This document shows, one piece after another, positions 42,437 through 42,506 of a stretch of 42,506 nt of DNA (positions are counted from its first letter, which is position 1; each line of letters begins with the position of its first letter). The DNA is from NZ13-RE01 sp049718665 (lineage in GTDB: Bacteria > Dictyoglomota > Dictyoglomia > Dictyoglomales > Dictyoglomaceae), in the NCBI GenBank assembly GCA_049718665.1, contig JBNARO010000017.1:1-42506 (forward strand), given 5' to 3'. The notes under the pieces were generated by a model that saw nothing but the letters and a program-made list of their open reading frames with translations, did not search any database and had not been told where the DNA came from. Made by a program: the position numbers and the translations under genes.

Positions 42437-42459
42437 GAGAACGAATTGCCCCATATAAA
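42431..42459 (+). promoter_or_regulatory. Possible promoter of the gene starting at 42503
   Basis: TTACAA (42431-42436) and TATAAA (42454-42459) are 17 bases apart. The -35 hexamer is the complement of the -35 used by the divergent dehydrogenase promoter. Confidence 0.4.
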
Positions 42460-42502
42460 AATCTACTTAAAAATTTTAAAATAAAAAGGAGGAATTTTTT
42501 AA

Positions 42503-42506
42503 ATGG
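42503..42506 (+). CDS. Start of a gene that continues beyond the window
   Basis: An ATG ten bases after a strong AAAGGAGG, downstream of a plausible promoter, marks the beginning of a coding region. Only the first codon is visible, so nothing can be said about the product. Confidence 0.5.

Overview
The window is low-GC DNA with tightly packed genes. Arginine is written mostly as AGA/AGG, TTG and GTG starts are common, and ribosome binding sites are strong (AAGGAGG/GGAGGTG). The gene set includes a selenium-free reading of the formate dehydrogenase C-terminus, a tungstate-type transporter, an archaeal-type NrpR regulator in a bacterial context, a GH38 mannosidase and RbsABC-type sugar uptake. 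Together these suggest an anaerobic, saccharolytic, thermophilic bacterium. From memory the best match is the genus Dictyoglomus; no database was consulted. Neither solute-binding protein has a lipobox cysteine, which fits a cell with a periplasm.

Region 1 (1-10867, + strand) is one long, overlapping operon for a molybdo/tungsto-enzyme. It runs: end of a formate dehydrogenase alpha subunit, a formate channel, mobA, fdhD, mobB, a stand-alone moeA, a moeA fused to a periplasmic-binding-like domain, moaA, moaC, a MOSC protein, mog, and a TupABC-type oxyanion transporter. It supplies most cofactor steps, from GTP to bis-MGD insertion, plus metal and formate transport. The MPT synthase genes (moaD, moaE) and moeB are not in the window.

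Region 2 (10880-18615, + strand) is a sugar operon: xylulokinase, a PfkB kinase, then a binding protein, ATPase and permease of the ribose/xylose class, with an attenuating terminator after the binding protein. A DUF4388 protein with a duplicated C-terminal half follows. Next is a broken second sugar ABC ATPase on the opposite strand (18612-19235), then about 350 bases of degenerate DNA.

Region 3 (19588-28233, + strand) is amino-acid biosynthesis: a fused chorismate mutase/prephenate dehydratase, argG, carA, carB, argH, then the biotin transporter component bioY.

Region 4 (28211-30514, - strand) is a four-gene operon: two small unknown proteins (one only 59 residues), a DppA-type D-aminopeptidase and an NrpR-type regulator. 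A back-to-back promoter pair at 30560-30602 separates it from Region 5.

Region 5 (30640-34340, + strand) has a TIM-barrel sugar isomerase/epimerase, an MFS transporter (probably leaderless), an RRM RNA-binding protein with a 5' hairpin, and a Gfo/Idh/MocA oxidoreductase whose promoter is embedded in the preceding terminator.

Region 6 (42374 down to 34374, - strand) reads: iron alcohol dehydrogenase, ilvD, two tandem core-MetE-like proteins (one without the zinc HxC motif), and a GH38 alpha-mannosidase. At the right edge a divergent promoter pair appears to share one -35 hexamer, and a new + strand gene begins at 42503. I saw no tRNA, rRNA, CRISPR array or intact insertion sequence.
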